From Linyphia triangularis (taxonomy: Eukaryota; Arthropoda; Arachnida; Araneae; Linyphiidae): a stretch of 64,000 nucleotides of DNA. The notes beneath the pieces were generated by a model. It saw nothing but the letters and a program-made list of their open reading frames with translations. It ran no database searches and was not told the DNA's origin. Below are positions 51,327 to 54,470 of the stretch, in pieces; the first letter of the stretch is position 1; the number at the start of each line of letters is the position of its first letter. The position numbers and the translations under genes were made by a program. The stretch covers positions 1,302,001 to 1,366,000 of the forward strand of contig OZ021723.1 in assembly GCA_963978545.1 (NCBI GenBank), read 5' to 3'.

Positions 51327-53620
51327 ATTAATATAACAGACGCTTTAAAGTATGAATAAAGATGGAGCCACCTCCTTCACACCCTCAACTTTATAAGTGG
51401 ATAATTAAGTTTTTACTTTTTAACCAGAGAGAGAGGATTCATTTATCAGTAAAGGCGTGTTGTCTATCTTTCCACGATTTAATTATGATTCAGGTATTTC
51501 CCTATTAAATTCAATGTTTCCTTTTGTATTGTACCCTAATGTACTGTTTGTATCAATTGTTTAAATCTAAATGTTTGTTTGTTTGTCCTTTAGTAACTGC
51601 AATTAAAAGTAAGTTTAAAATTTACCCCGAGATCTTTTGTTCACGTTGGTTACACACCATATATTTATTTAATAAGGAGTTACATTAATAATATGAATTG
51701 TTTTGTATTCTTCTAAAGAACTATTGGACACAATTGTGATAATTTTGTTAAATAAATTTATTAAATTTTTGTATTTATTAAAAAATAGGATTATATTTCC
51801 TTTGTTAGTAACTATTTCTTTTTGTAAAAATTAGGTTCTGAAATTATATCTGATACAGTAAAAAAGTTTAAGAGAAGAAACTTGGATAATTTTAGAAAAT
51901 GCAATGTAAATGTTAGTATTTAAAAAAAAAAAAAAAAAGTCACAAACATTAAATGGTTATTTGTTTCTTCAAAATATAGTTAAATTCGAAATATTTCTAA
52001 CCATGACAAAAATAATTTTAAGTCTGAAATAAATTTCTGACTTTTCGTGCTACCATCTATGGTGTTCAATCACAACTTCTCAATATGTTTGACTATTTCT
52101 GATTTTTATTTTAGTTTATATTTTCAAACGAATAGCACAATGAGCTATTACAAATGAACCATTCGTCAAAAGCAGTGGTGTTAATCTTTAAATTCACATT
52201 ATTTATCTATTTCGATTTAGATCAAGGGAAAAAAAGGGATTTTGAAAGAAAAAAAGAACACCGGCTAGAAATCGGATGTAAGAGCAATTTTCTGGAGCTG
52301 ACATAATTTTATTCGTAAAACGATTCGTAAAATTATTTTGAATCTACTTGGTGTGTTTCAATTTTATATAAGATTAGTTGTTTGGACATGTCTGTGTCCC
52401 GTGCATCAGTGGGTTATGAATTTATTTTTGACCTAGTCACAGTAATTATTTTTTTTATTTAAGTGGAATTCCTTGTAAGGATCATTTCCTATACACTCGC
52501 TATGTTACAATCTTCTAGCCCTGTGCATGTAGAAACTACTTGGTATAAAACCTTGACATTTGGGAAGTAAGTACTTAATGAAATGATGTAAATTAAAAAC
52601 CCAAAAATGGTGTTTAATATATTTTATTTTCTAAAGGAAAAGTAAAAAAAGCAAAAGATTATTGCATGTGGAGCCACTGCATAGGCATTGATGTAAAAAA
52701 TTTATATTTAAAATAAATATAATGAGACGTTATTTTCGAGTTTTTAATTTAAGTCCTTCATTAAGTGACCATTTTCGTACCTACACACCAAATTTCAATG
52801 CTTTATAGAAAATAGTTTCTAAATGCACTGGGCTAGAAGATTGTAACACAGCGAGTATATCCTTACTAGGACTTCCTCTTAAGTGAATATTTTCGTACCT
52901 ACTCACCAAATTTCAAGGCTTTATAGAAAGTAGTTTCTAAATGCACTGGGCTAGAAGATTGTAACACAGCGAGTATATCCTTACTAGGACTTCCTCTTAA
53001 GTGAATATTTTCGTACCTACTCACCAAATTTCAAGGCTTTATAGAAAGTAGTTTCTAAATGCACTGGGCTAGAAGATTGTAACACAGCGAGTATATCCTT
53101 ACTAGGACTTCCTCTTAAGTGAATATTTTCGTACCTACTCACCAAATTTCAAGGCTTTATAGAAAGTAGTTTCTAAATGCACTGGGCTAGAAGATTGTAA
53201 CACAGCGAGTATATCCTTACTAGAACTTTCTCTTAAGTGTACATTTTCGTACCTACTCACCAAATTTCGAGGTTGCTTTATACAAAATAGTTTCGAAATG
53301 AACTGGGTCAGAACATTGTAACATAGCGAGTATAGGATAAGATCTTTACAAGGACCATTGCCCCCAGATAATTTATTACAAAACATAACTAGTAGATTTA
53401 TCATAATTTTGTAATTTTAATCTCTTAACGAGAATTAACTAGCTATTTGTGTTACAAAGTTGTGTAAAGGCAATGGTTTGATAAGAAGATAATTGATTTT
53501 CTCATTGTTTCAGATATCATTGTTTTCGATAACTCGTACAGTTGGATTCATCCGAAGGACATCTTCTACAGGGCCAGGATAATCGGCCCCGATGACGAAG
53601 AGAATAGTCCATGGACCTAA
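683..53620 (+). CDS. SEC14-like protein (CRAL-TRIO + GOLD), 12 coding exons
   Basis: The joined exons are 683-733, 2316-2391, 5702-5745, 21822-21884, 24778-24871, 27019-27113, 27519-27597, 28380-28460, 32785-32871, 41358-41464, 49236-49542 and 53514-53620. They total 1191 bases, giving 396 residues and a TAA stop. All introns are GT-AG and all split codons rejoin in frame. The residue ranges are: CRAL-TRIO N-terminal helices about 1-75 (YRFCKARDF, then SWRKEY); lipid-binding CRAL-TRIO fold about 80-255 (FLGFDKNGD, DNYPE, FIGGNRKDPDGNP); GOLD beta-sandwich about 270-385. Known SEC14L proteins are close to 400 residues, are cytosolic, and move or present hydrophobic ligands such as phospholipids, squalene or tocopherol. 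Which ligand this one binds cannot be read here. No residue looks lost and the frame is open, so I infer a working gene. It is nearest to the SEC14L2/3/4 group; the exact orthologue is not determined. Confidence 0.93.
958..1606 (+). repeat. Dispersed repeat family A, full copy
   Basis: The ends are TTACTTTCAATTACC and GTTCCACACCTCTA. Inner landmarks are CTCGAACAAATTGACCTACG, TCAAATTTGGTGTG and AAAAAGTTGAAAAACG. Other copies lie at 8525-9003 (-), 32155-32445 (partial), 33296-41046 (interrupted) and 54867-55450 (-). No terminal inverted repeats or coding capacity are seen; the class is unknown. Confidence 0.75.
1774..2223. mobile_element. Solo LTR, 450 bp, ATAT target duplication
   Basis: The element starts TGTTAAG and ends GCAACA, and ATAT is repeated at 1770-1773 and 2224-2227. 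A TATA-like motif (TTTATATACC) reads as TATAAA on the minus strand. It is related to 21192-21709, sharing AATACGTCACTATTTACA. It lies in intron 1. Confidence 0.75.
2316..2391 (+). CDS. SEC14-like exon 2 (residues 18-43)
   Basis: The exon lies between TTCCAG and GTAAAT and codes for LRRLTIQDCTPKMLEDD and then YRFCK, the typical SEC14L N-terminal helices. The last base is the first base of Ala43, completed by CT in exon 3. Confidence 0.92.
2392..3197. other. Intron 2, first part, nothing recognised
   Basis: Noncoding. It has an A run at 2803-2832, an AT microsatellite near 2969-2988 and another A run at 2991-3009. Confidence 0.6.
3198..3736 (+). mobile_element. MITE family B, copy 1
   Basis: The right end GCGGGAATTGTCCATT is an inverted match to the left end of related copies (AATGGACAATTC). 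Inner landmarks are TTTCGAAAAGGCCATAAA and GCCAACTATTTGACAGAAAC. Copies lie at 57397-57934 (+) and 62051-62604 (-). Non-autonomous; superfamily not assigned. Confidence 0.75.
3737..5701. other. Intron 2, second part
   Basis: Mostly featureless. 4400-4590 ends in a GAT-rich tail (GGATGATGATGATAA) and may be a LINE 3' end, with weak support. The 77-codon minus-strand frame at 4988-5221 is unidentified. Confidence 0.45.
5702..5745 (+). CDS. SEC14-like exon 3, 44-base exon (residues 43-57)
   Basis: The exon lies between TTGCAG and GTATGT. It completes Ala43 and codes for RDFNLKNSEEMLRK, the family's conserved ARDF...MLRK helix. It is too short for ORF finding. I located it by looking for the residues missing between exons 2 and 5. 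Confidence 0.92.
5835..6818 (-). mobile_element. Non-autonomous Tc1/mariner-like element, copy 1
   Basis: It is flanked by TA (5833-5834 and 6819-6820). The terminal inverted repeats begin CAGTACGCAAAA. Its content matches the reverse complement of 35742-37452 over most of its length. There is no transposase. Confidence 0.8.
7661..7847 (-). pseudogene. Mariner-like DDE transposase, C-terminal remnant
   Basis: About 62 codons read open on the minus strand, starting PPRSHDLDFFFWGFVKD and going on to ELKTRITAAIASVD. This is the end of the DDE catalytic domain (usual form 'PARSPDLTPLDFFLWG'), with two residues missing after the third catalytic Asp. TGA then ends the frame where relatives continue to the 'NGAH' motif; a frameshifted trace of that follows. 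The upstream side is cut at the Pro-Pro codons by the hAT-like insertion. Confidence 0.75.
8525..9003 (-). repeat. Dispersed repeat family A, nested copy
   Basis: It carries the family's GGTAATTGAAAGTAA end at 9003, plus CCACCAATCCGTACACCAAAT and AATTCGTTTAGGAGTTATG. It sits inside the hAT-like element. Confidence 0.65.
9052..9330 (+). repeat. Direct repeat left of the gypsy element
   Basis: It matches 17222-17600 (TTATGATTTTGCATATGAAA, GGTGCA, ATTTTGTAAAATAA). The two copies lie on either side of the retrotransposon in the hAT-like element. Confidence 0.7.
9945..10362 (-). repeat. 3' LTR of the intact gypsy retrotransposon
   Basis: 418 bases, TG...CA, matching 16343-16760 with four substitutions seen by eye (9948, the AGTTTCG/AGTCTCG site, ACTCACCCAAC/ACTCACACAAC, and 10359). 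The element reads on the minus strand, so this left copy is the 3' LTR. A target duplication is not clear. Confidence 0.93.
10365..10373 (-). promoter_or_regulatory. Polypurine tract of the gypsy element
   Basis: On the minus strand AAGGAGGGA is followed by two bases and then TGTCAGACTC, the start of the 3' LTR. This is the expected primer site for plus-strand DNA synthesis. Confidence 0.8.
10577..15079 (-). CDS. gag-pol: Gypsy-family Gag-Pol polyprotein with copia-like domain order
   Basis: One open frame of 1500 residues. The N-terminus has a SAP-like start and a charged coiled coil (about 55-110). Then come Gag and a CCHC knuckle at 370-383 (CFTCGDSSHFARAC), protease with DTGA at 455-458, and the integrase zinc site H652, H659, C686, C689. 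The integrase triad is D722, D782, E818, with exact D-x35-E spacing. A GPY/F-like module follows (WSGPATV, Pro962). Reverse transcriptase has D1172 (LDLTKGYWQIP) and YIDD at 1233-1236. RNase H has D1384, E1426, D1451 and D1494, and the end is NADALSRFP. By sequence all of it is Ty3/gypsy, yet integrase precedes reverse transcriptase, as in Ty1/copia and Gmr1-like elements. Every catalytic residue is present and there is no stop or frameshift. No envelope gene follows. Gag and Pol share one frame, so no frameshift signal separates them. Confidence 0.96.
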   Translation of the reverse strand: MSFLGKGRKEDLIELAEELGIDVSTLNKVIEIKGLILESENFDEDDAKVSLGRIIEERIRREAKEYEEQLRREAKEEEDRIRKEEREARIRKEERDFELEMKRLELRRSYSPVDEVAERSNETRSRVQLMQITPKYDEKKDEMQLYLVNFERRAEMAGVIKSEWVAYLLGLLPTEIANNIAREPPEKANNYDFIKEMLLKRYKLNPEKLRQLFFRHQKDPEESWRSYTHALNNYFNEWVNELEVQNFDQLKNLMVADQLKRRVPNEVKEHFLDKWNKMIDPLEVAEKVDEYESLRDGLKKNAFHNKAKDSFKWHQDDKNKYKPNGKFENTRNQQVTSTTKYKEKDKPFDKTKNQGYYQRDKGARGSKPTCFTCGDSSHFARACPTNNNNQGTRNKTENICSNLVTTEETLEDKEVLSARITVPALTPVKTSSVKCDKLTRIELKCGSAIFDGILDTGAQISVIRHDLIPIEDGEGQGSVKLVCAFGLAETAPLVVFNMKVNDSQHCEVPVICAVSKKLVSDMLICPTAYEALNENIQYHQSVVPHIVQENELEKKCSLNKVTVNEKEESSEVNSFIPSSEVKEGCKENRAEFIKLQQEDESLANIWEFAKARRNGYDVDDGLLVHSEWVCGERIQQVVLPTVKREFVLKTAHEIPLAGHLGEKKTKERIKYSFFWPTIKIDVRKFCGSCKPCQVRRTVTYRDRIPIQPITRPDNPFEVWSVDCIGPLEPPSRRGHKYIICAVDLCTRWVEAIPTKNIKAKTTCDVLMQIFARTGFPKVICTDQGTNFTSKLTGAFMNLIGVSPRFSTPGHPESMGAVERWNRTLKDMMNKNIQEYGNEWDVHLPHLLFAYREVPHCTTGISPYQLVYGRIPKGPTALLKEVWTGEKAVPMNVSPSVERYVEELQDKLKNAHKIANENAELNQQSYAHRYNLRSREKTYQIGDKVLILIPTSSHKLLNTWSGPATVVQLSRPHSAIVELDDGSRRELHFNKIRPYVTRVQHIGLVFEQDEDFGQLHVAPTERVTTTKSDVEQHIIREMTTPLNARQRYELSSLLCKYNDVFSTKPGIAKVDGHVIKVTNDCSPKRLRPYRIPVTLQNEVDRQIRELLELGLIEQSDSEWAHPLVCVAKKNGSVRLCVDFRLLNSYTIPDAYPMRHANELLYQIGNAQVITVLDLTKGYWQIPMSEKDRHYTAFVTHTGHYQWRVMPFGMKNAGSTFQKSMDKVLAPHKDYCQSYIDDVAIFSGSWSDHLKHIDKVFQTLRQVGLTVNLEKCDFGKTEVKFLGHVVGSGRHSPDPEKVEAMKKLSAPTNKKELRTVLGIASYYRDYIPNFASIVLPLTNLTKKRVPKEIPWNQPEEEAFQNLKNHLVKMPSLYTPQFDKPFQLYTDASANAVGVCLSQLDENGKEHPIAFYSKKLTPCQTRWSTIEREAYSVLAALQKFDTWIFGTDIEVVSDHNPLSYLTQGLPHGAKLARWSLALQRYNLKITYRKGSRHGNADALSRFP
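15080..16330 (-). other. 5' leader of the gypsy element
   Basis: About 1.25 kb of AT-rich noncoding sequence lies between the primer site and the Gag-Pol start. It has no long frame. It holds A/T runs at 15779-15794 and 15826-15857. Packaging signals presumably lie here but cannot be recognised. Confidence 0.7.
16331..16341 (-). promoter_or_regulatory. tRNA primer binding site of the gypsy element
   Basis: Minus strand TGGCGCAGTCG lies one base beyond the LTR end. It matches the start of the primer site in elements such as 297, reported as complementary to a tRNA-Ser 3' end. Confidence 0.85.
16343..16760 (-). repeat. 5' LTR of the intact gypsy retrotransposon
   Basis: This is the right-hand partner of 9945-10362, the same length and about 99 percent identical. 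It should hold the promoter for the minus-strand transcript. Confidence 0.93.
17222..17600 (+). repeat. Direct repeat right of the gypsy element
   Basis: Partner of 9052-9330, sharing AAGAAAGTAATTTTG and TTATGATTTTGCATATGAAA. It carries about 60 extra bases not in the other copy. Confidence 0.7.
17601..18640. other. Right part of the hAT-like element, noncoding
   Basis: No frame or family is recognised. A G-rich/C-rich palindrome (GGGGGGTGCGGTCGCACCCC) lies at 18652-18671, next to the right end. Confidence 0.5.
18858..19555 (+). mobile_element. Helitron-like element with N-terminal coding remnant
   Basis: It starts with TCTATATATTTAATAGGC after an A and ends with a GC hairpin (GGGGCGAAGCCCC) and TTAG before T. 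At 19222 a frame begins MPRFGRRSLTGRRERNNH, like the Arg-rich start of Helitron Rep/helicase proteins. It breaks off soon after, so this is a non-autonomous copy. Confidence 0.65.
19566..20823 (+). mobile_element. Helitron-like element, long copy
   Basis: It starts with TC after A (TCTCTATATATAAAACTC) and ends with the hairpin CCCC-agcatagc-GGGG and CACACAGCTAG before T. It shares its left half and ends with 24897-25536 (GTCTGAACCTTATACAA, CCTAGAGGTACGAAATT). It is about twice as long as that copy. Confidence 0.7.
21192..21709. mobile_element. Solo LTR related to the one in intron 1
   Basis: It starts TGTTATGGATTTTC and ends GACTGTTACA. It shares AAATACGTCACTATTTACAA and the CCTGTAT-ATCGC block with 1774-2223. 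No clear target duplication; the edges are approximate. It lies about 110 bases before exon 4. Confidence 0.6.
21822..21884 (+). CDS. SEC14-like exon 4, 63-base exon (residues 58-78)
   Basis: The exon lies between TTATAG and GTATGA, phase 0 at both ends. It codes for HLSWRKEYQID and then DYKPPE, the conserved W-R-K...ID...DY..PE segment that links the N-terminal helices to the CRAL-TRIO fold. It follows a 16-kb intron full of nested transposons and lies about 110 bases after a solo LTR. Confidence 0.93.
21885..24342. other. Intron 4, main part
   Basis: Noncoding. Nothing recognised apart from small A/T runs. Short frames at 22557-22739 and 23955-24158 have no family resemblance. Confidence 0.5.
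24343..24682 (-). repeat. Interspersed repeat, inverted relative to 51333-51675
   Basis: About 340 bases match the reverse complement of 51333-51675 closely (for example GTGTGTAACCAACGTGAACA and GGAGGTGGCTCCATC). It ends about 95 bases before the exon 5 acceptor. Confidence 0.8.
24778..24871 (+). CDS. SEC14-like exon 5 (residues 79-110)
   Basis: The exon lies between TTTTTAG and GTAAGG. It codes for VIVKYSPITFLGFDKNGD and ends in GRVDFK plus the first base of Gly110. This is the first strand region of the CRAL-TRIO domain. A Helitron copy starts 25 bases after the exon. Confidence 0.93.
24897..25536 (+). mobile_element. Helitron-like element just after exon 5
   Basis: It starts with TCTATCTATAAAAC after A and ends with the hairpin GGTCC-tcagcagcgcg-GGACC and CATCTAG before T. 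No Rep/helicase coding is seen. It begins 25 bases beyond the exon 5 end. Confidence 0.75.
26558..26721 (-). mobile_element. tRNA-derived SINE, family 2
   Basis: On the minus strand it has a tRNA-like head (GGCCGTGTGGTTAGAGC, B box GGGTTCGAATCC) and a tail with GGTCAC...TTAGCTGTCATTGTGC. The 13-base duplication AAATAAAATCTGG lies at 26545-26557 and 26722-26734. Confidence 0.85.
27019..27113 (+). CDS. SEC14-like exon 6 (residues 110-141)
   Basis: The exon lies between TCTTTTAG and GTAATA. It completes Gly110, continues MINSVKKIDIIKYNLL and ends ERLRQHSQE in phase 0. It matches the SEC14L segment that starts the central CRAL-TRIO helices. Confidence 0.92.
27519..27597 (+). CDS. SEC14-like exon 7 (residues 142-168)
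   Basis: The exon lies between GTTTTCAG and GTAAGT. It codes for IGRPVGKIIFIYNLDKL and ends in TNKK plus the first base of Ala168. This is the family's hydrophobic core strand (typically 'ETITIIYDCEGL'-like). Intron 6 before it is only 405 bases. Confidence 0.92.
27704..27879 (-). mobile_element. tRNA-derived SINE, family 1
   Basis: On the minus strand: TATAGTGGTTAGCGTTC (A-box-like) and GGTTCGAGTCCC (B box). The flanks GGACAATCTTAAGG and GGACAAATTTAAGG form a diverged 14-base duplication. It sits in intron 7. Confidence 0.82.
28380..28460 (+). CDS. SEC14-like exon 8 (residues 168-195)
   Basis: The exon lies between TTTTCCAG and GTAAGT. It codes for VDLMIIAAKMYQDNYPEV and then IKHFFFFN. DNYPE is the family hallmark before the gate region. 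The FFFF run comes from a run of T and stands where relatives have aliphatic residues. Confidence 0.92.
28839..29100 (-). repeat. Possible Helitron-like 3' end with imperfect repeats
   Basis: The minus strand ends CAGGTATTCAGCTAG before T. Inside, AAAGTTCATTGCTA recurs beside CGCTTCGCTCGC. The outer edge is not defined. Confidence 0.4.
29140..29640 (+). repeat. Diverged tandem repeat, about 3-4 units
   Basis: Units carry 'TTTCAGAGCTGTAGNCNTATTAGAAAT' and 'AAGTCCAATTAGAAG' with alternating AT-rich spacers. The period is roughly 140 bases and the copies are strongly diverged. Confidence 0.55.
29650..29837 (-). mobile_element. tRNA-derived SINE, family 1, with perfect target duplication
   Basis: Same family as 27704-27879 (B box GGTTCGAGTCCC on the minus strand). 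AGAAATCGTTTTGT is repeated exactly at 29636-29649 and 29838-29851. A (TTGG)n tract forms its plus-strand left edge. Confidence 0.87.
29863..30415 (-). mobile_element. LTR fragment, same family as the 48113-49019 solo LTR
   Basis: It starts TGTTGCG after ATAT and matches 48113 onward (GCCAAAGCAGATCAAAACTT, AACTTCTCGTTCTAGT). The match stops at AAAACTCGTTAT. A broken integrase on the same strand follows to the right, so this may be its 3' LTR. Confidence 0.7.
30440..31122. mobile_element. Foldback element (long inverted arms), copy 1
   Basis: The arms GGACCTCATCGAACATCATT (left) and its reverse complement (right, about 31085-31105) are near identical and extend inward through AATTTCTAT, CCACTGGTCTGC and TGGCAA. 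A related copy is at 50490-51080. It lies between the LTR fragment and the integrase remnant. Confidence 0.8.
31126..32009 (-). pseudogene. Broken Ty3/gypsy integrase
   Basis: On the minus strand it shows the zinc-binding end (WCRSCDACAARKGP) and the catalytic pieces FERIAFDILGPLPRS, LHSDQGRNF and QSDGMVERF. These are the D, D and E motifs in the normal gypsy style. An in-frame TAG lies at 31489-31491, and a frameshift near 31806-31830 separates the upstream part (GRTFPCP..., HPDGSYCFQDP). It is a dead remnant of a lineage different from the intact element at 10577-15079. Confidence 0.88.
32155..32445 (+). repeat. Dispersed repeat family A, partial copy
   Basis: It carries GTAAAAAGTTGAAAAACGAA, then CAACGAT, and the GATGTTCCACACCCCTA end. 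The left half of the family is missing. Confidence 0.65.
32785..32871 (+). CDS. SEC14-like exon 9 (residues 195-224)
   Basis: The exon lies between GTTTGCAG and GTAAGT. It codes for SIYFTILYSILKQFIAPNL and then EEKIRVFGT. This corresponds to the helical gate region (typically '[20 protein letters not shown]'). The last base starts Asp224. Confidence 0.92.
33296..33556 (+). repeat. Dispersed repeat family A, left half (split copy)
   Basis: It starts TTACTTTCAATTACCC and runs to CAAAATCGCGTATG, where the 7-kb CACTG element interrupts it. The right half resumes at 40576. Confidence 0.82.
33712..33905 (+). repeat. Subterminal repeats of the CACTG element
   Basis: About eight units of 23-24 bases follow the pattern A(C/T)CA(C/G)T-TTTCTG-ATTTAG-TTTC. 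Such arrays act as transposase binding sites in CACTA elements. Confidence 0.7.
34050..35070 (+). repeat. Three diverged internal repeats of the CACTG element
   Basis: Blocks ending TTTACAAAATAGTTTATTTCTAGAAT (split by small changes) recur near 34165, 34535 and 35045. Each is preceded by a TTTTATTAATAGT-AATTTAACACAC block. Confidence 0.6.
35742..37452 (+). mobile_element. Non-autonomous Tc1/mariner-like element, copy 2
   Basis: It is flanked by TA, with ends CAGTACCCAAAAAAA and TTTGGGGTACTG. It matches the reverse complement of 5835-6818, with an extra inner segment (about 36410-37000) that begins like a family A end (CTAGAGGTGTGGAA). It is nested in the CACTG element. Confidence 0.8.
37783..37953 (-). 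mobile_element. tRNA-derived SINE, family 2, old copy
   Basis: It has the tail GGTTGGTTTGTAAGCTCAAC and a head ending in CCACAGCCATCAGGGAGG. The B box is decayed (GGATTAAAACTAG). Confidence 0.7.
38662..38815 (-). mobile_element. tRNA-derived SINE, family 2, truncated copy
   Basis: It shows GGTTGGTCGGTTTGTACGC, then AATGACGGCTAATCAGGC and GGGATTTGAGCCCGG. The tRNA 5' end is missing. Confidence 0.7.
38816..40440. other. Right part of the CACTG element, no gene recognised
   Basis: Frames at 38870-39127, 39330-39566 and 39576-39782 (78, 68 and 85 codons at most) have no recognised family. They could be remains of the element's own genes, but nothing shows this. Confidence 0.4.
40576..41046 (+). 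repeat. Dispersed repeat family A, right half (split copy)
   Basis: It resumes with TGCGCATAAGTTTGAAATCATG and ends GGTGTTCCACTCCCAC. Together with 33296-33556 it makes one copy. Confidence 0.82.
41358..41464 (+). CDS. SEC14-like exon 10 (residues 224-259)
   Basis: The exon lies between TTCTTTCAG and GTAAGT. It codes for GYKETFLEVIDADVLPAF and then IGGNRKDPDGNPNCCTI. The GG-x-DPDGNP motif closes the CRAL-TRIO fold in SEC14L proteins. It ends in phase 0. Confidence 0.93.
41465..42721. other. Intron 10, first part
   Basis: Noncoding. It has a C run (41741-41752). No repeat partner was found elsewhere in the window. Confidence 0.5.
42722..43702 (+). repeat. 158-bp tandem array, six units and a partial
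   Basis: AAACTCTTTCTATTGCCA recurs at 42743, 42901, 43059, 43217, 43375 and 43533, with a partial at 43691, exactly 158 bases apart. Units differ by single bases, for example GTAAGTGAAAG/GTAAGGGAAAG. Confidence 0.95.
43730..43893 (+). mobile_element. SINE family 2 fragment with an inverted duplication
   Basis: AACATCCATGCCTAACCCA is followed by ATAA and then its near-reverse complement, giving a hairpin. After that comes the normal SINE tail (GGAATCCACGTTAAGCTGTA, ending AAACCAACCAACC). Confidence 0.75.
44090..44152 (+). repeat. Short dispersed repeat, partner of 571-641
   Basis: It carries TATAAAAATTGGCAATGCAT, then ATTAAAAACTTTG, as found just before exon 1. Confidence 0.7.
44374..44979 (+). 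repeat. Diverged ~369-bp units preceding the satellite
   Basis: GTGGTGCACCAAAAA recurs at about 44376 and 44745. The later half of each unit (CTAGGACTAATAAC, AGTTACTCT.CTTTG) is homologous to the 191-bp satellite monomer. Confidence 0.75.
44980..48048 (+). repeat. 191/192-bp satellite, 16 units, with a 5-unit higher-order repeat
   Basis: ATAAAAACAAG recurs with starts near 44980, 45172, 45363, 45554, 45746, 45938, 46129, 46321, 46513, 46705, 46897, 47088, 47280, 47472, 47664 and 47856. Marker variants (AGACG/AGCTG, ATAAGTTTG, CTAAAAATTT, AGGATTAAT, a one-base-short junction) repeat in the same order in 45938-46896 and 46897-47855. That gives a 959-base higher-order unit present twice. There is no open frame; it lies in intron 10. 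Confidence 0.95.
48113..49019 (-). mobile_element. Solo LTR, 907 bp, ATAT target duplication
   Basis: It starts TGTTGCG and ends TTCGTAACA. ATAT flanks it at 48109-48112 and 49020-49023. On the minus strand a TATA motif (CTATATAAACC) lies near 48620-48630. It is related to 29863-30415. Short direct repeats (CAGTCAACTAA, GTGACTCAAAATC) fill 48330-48600. Confidence 0.85.
49236..49542 (+). CDS. SEC14-like exon 11, GOLD domain (residues 260-362)
   Basis: This is the largest exon, between TTTAAAG and GTAAGT. It starts VKWGEDVPQKYYRVKSE and holds most of the GOLD beta-sandwich (EPGSILEWEFETKSRDIGF; VYKCKKAGT at the end). The first base of Tyr362 is its last base. The open frame continues into the intron to 49754, but that extension is low-complexity and the donor is clear. 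The exon is rich in G+C and CpG compared with every other exon of the gene. Confidence 0.94.
50053..50200 (+). mobile_element. tRNA-derived SINE, family 2, plus-strand copy
   Basis: Head CCCACCTGATAGCTGTGTGG, decayed B box (GTCGGGTTTGGC) and tail GATTAGTCATTATTGTGC then GGTCGATGAGCG. Confidence 0.75.
50490..51080. mobile_element. Foldback element, copy 2
   Basis: Related to 30440-31122 (CACCTCATCGTACATCATTC, CCACACTGGTCTGCCGGC) with matching inverted right arm (GACCGTTGGATTCTAGATC). Confidence 0.75.
51333..51675 (+). repeat. Interspersed repeat, inverted relative to 24343-24682
   Basis: It carries GATGGAGCCACCTCCTTCAC and ends in TGGTTACACACCATATATTT. It directly follows a run of A (51296-51324). 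The two copies are about 27 kb apart in one transcript. Confidence 0.8.
51676..52465. other. Intron 11, middle part, nothing recognised
   Basis: AT-rich noncoding sequence with an A run at 51922-51939. Confidence 0.5.
52466..53355. mobile_element. Foldback element carrying 118-bp tandem repeats
   Basis: The left arm (CCTTGTAAGGATC, CTATACACTCGCTATGTTAC) is inverted at the right (AACATAGCGAGTATAGG, CTTTACAAGGACC). Between them TTTTCGTACCTAC recurs at 52772, 52890, 53008, 53126 and 53244, exactly 118 bases apart. The repeat unit contains the arm sequence itself (TAACACAGCGAGTATATCC). Confidence 0.85.
53514..53620 (+). CDS. SEC14-like exon 12, end of GOLD and stop (residues 362-396)
   Basis: The acceptor is TTGTTTCAG. 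The exon completes Tyr362 and codes for IIVFDNSYSWIHPKDIFYR and then ARIIGPDDEENSPWT before TAA. 'YxxVFDNSYS' followed by a short tail is the usual end of SEC14L GOLD domains. Possible AATAAA signals lie at 54396, 54552 and 54671, but in such AT-rich DNA none can be chosen. Confidence 0.94.
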
Positions 53621-53802
53621 CTATTCCTCCACTATTACGTGTAACTATTTAAATCAGATGAATGCCCCTCTAGAGCATGTGATTTTTAACTACTATTGAC
53701 AGCTGACTGTAGATATGCAAGAGTTGAGAGTTTTAACACTGGGGACGGGACGGTCATTGATAAAATTTAAAATCCATATTTAATGGGTGTCCAGTGCACG
53801 GA

Positions 53803-54261
53803 TTTTAAAATTAAATAACTCAAAAACAAAGATCGATAGAAGAATCAAACAAAAAGTAAAGTTATTTTAAAAGCTGTAAAAATCTAATACTAAATTTTCA
53901 AAATTAGTTACAAATGTTGACAACAGATTTCATATCAATTGCAAATTTCTAGAAATATGTTCCCTGTAATCAGTCGCTGCAATCACTCTAACTTCCTTTT
54001 ATTTTTAATCAGTGGAACGACTGATCTCTCTGAGCTTCAAACCACTCTTCCGGCGCAGCATGTCCACGAATTGCCCTTGCGCCAGAAAAACAACTAACCA
54101 ATCAAACCACACTTCATCATAAGAACTACAGCGTACAGAGCCGCATGTTGACAACATTTGTAACTTATTTTGAAATTTTAGCATTAGATTTTTACAGCTT
54201 TCAAAATAACTATAATTTTTGTTTCATTATTCCATTGGTCTTGGTTTTTGAGTTATTTATC
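53803..54261. repeat. Long inverted repeat just after the stop codon
   Basis: The left arm (ATAACTCAAAAACAAAG, AAGCTGTAAAAATCTAA, TTACAAATGTTGACAAC; 53815-53933) is inverted in the right arm (54145-54256). The loop is about 210 bases. It probably lies in the 3'UTR of the SEC14-like mRNA. Confidence 0.75.
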
Positions 54262-54299
54262 GGAGAGTCTTTCTCTGAACACCATGTACATCAAAATTT

Positions 54300-54470
54300 A
54301 ATGTCCAATACATTATTTAATTTTCAACGTATTAACCAACTTTTTCCACAATACTTGTTAGATATTTGGTAATATAGTGGTAGTGAAAAAATAATAATAA
54401 AAAATTGAATACTTTGAGTTCATAAGTATTTTTTGCAATTATCTCAAAACAGTGATTTTTAAGAACTTAG
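54300..54470. repeat. Inverted partner of 56990-57160
   Basis: AATATAGTGGTAGTG and ATAAGTATTTTTTGCAATTA reappear as reverse complement near 57015-57085. With the hairpin before it, this suggests remains of a larger foldback element. Confidence 0.65.
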
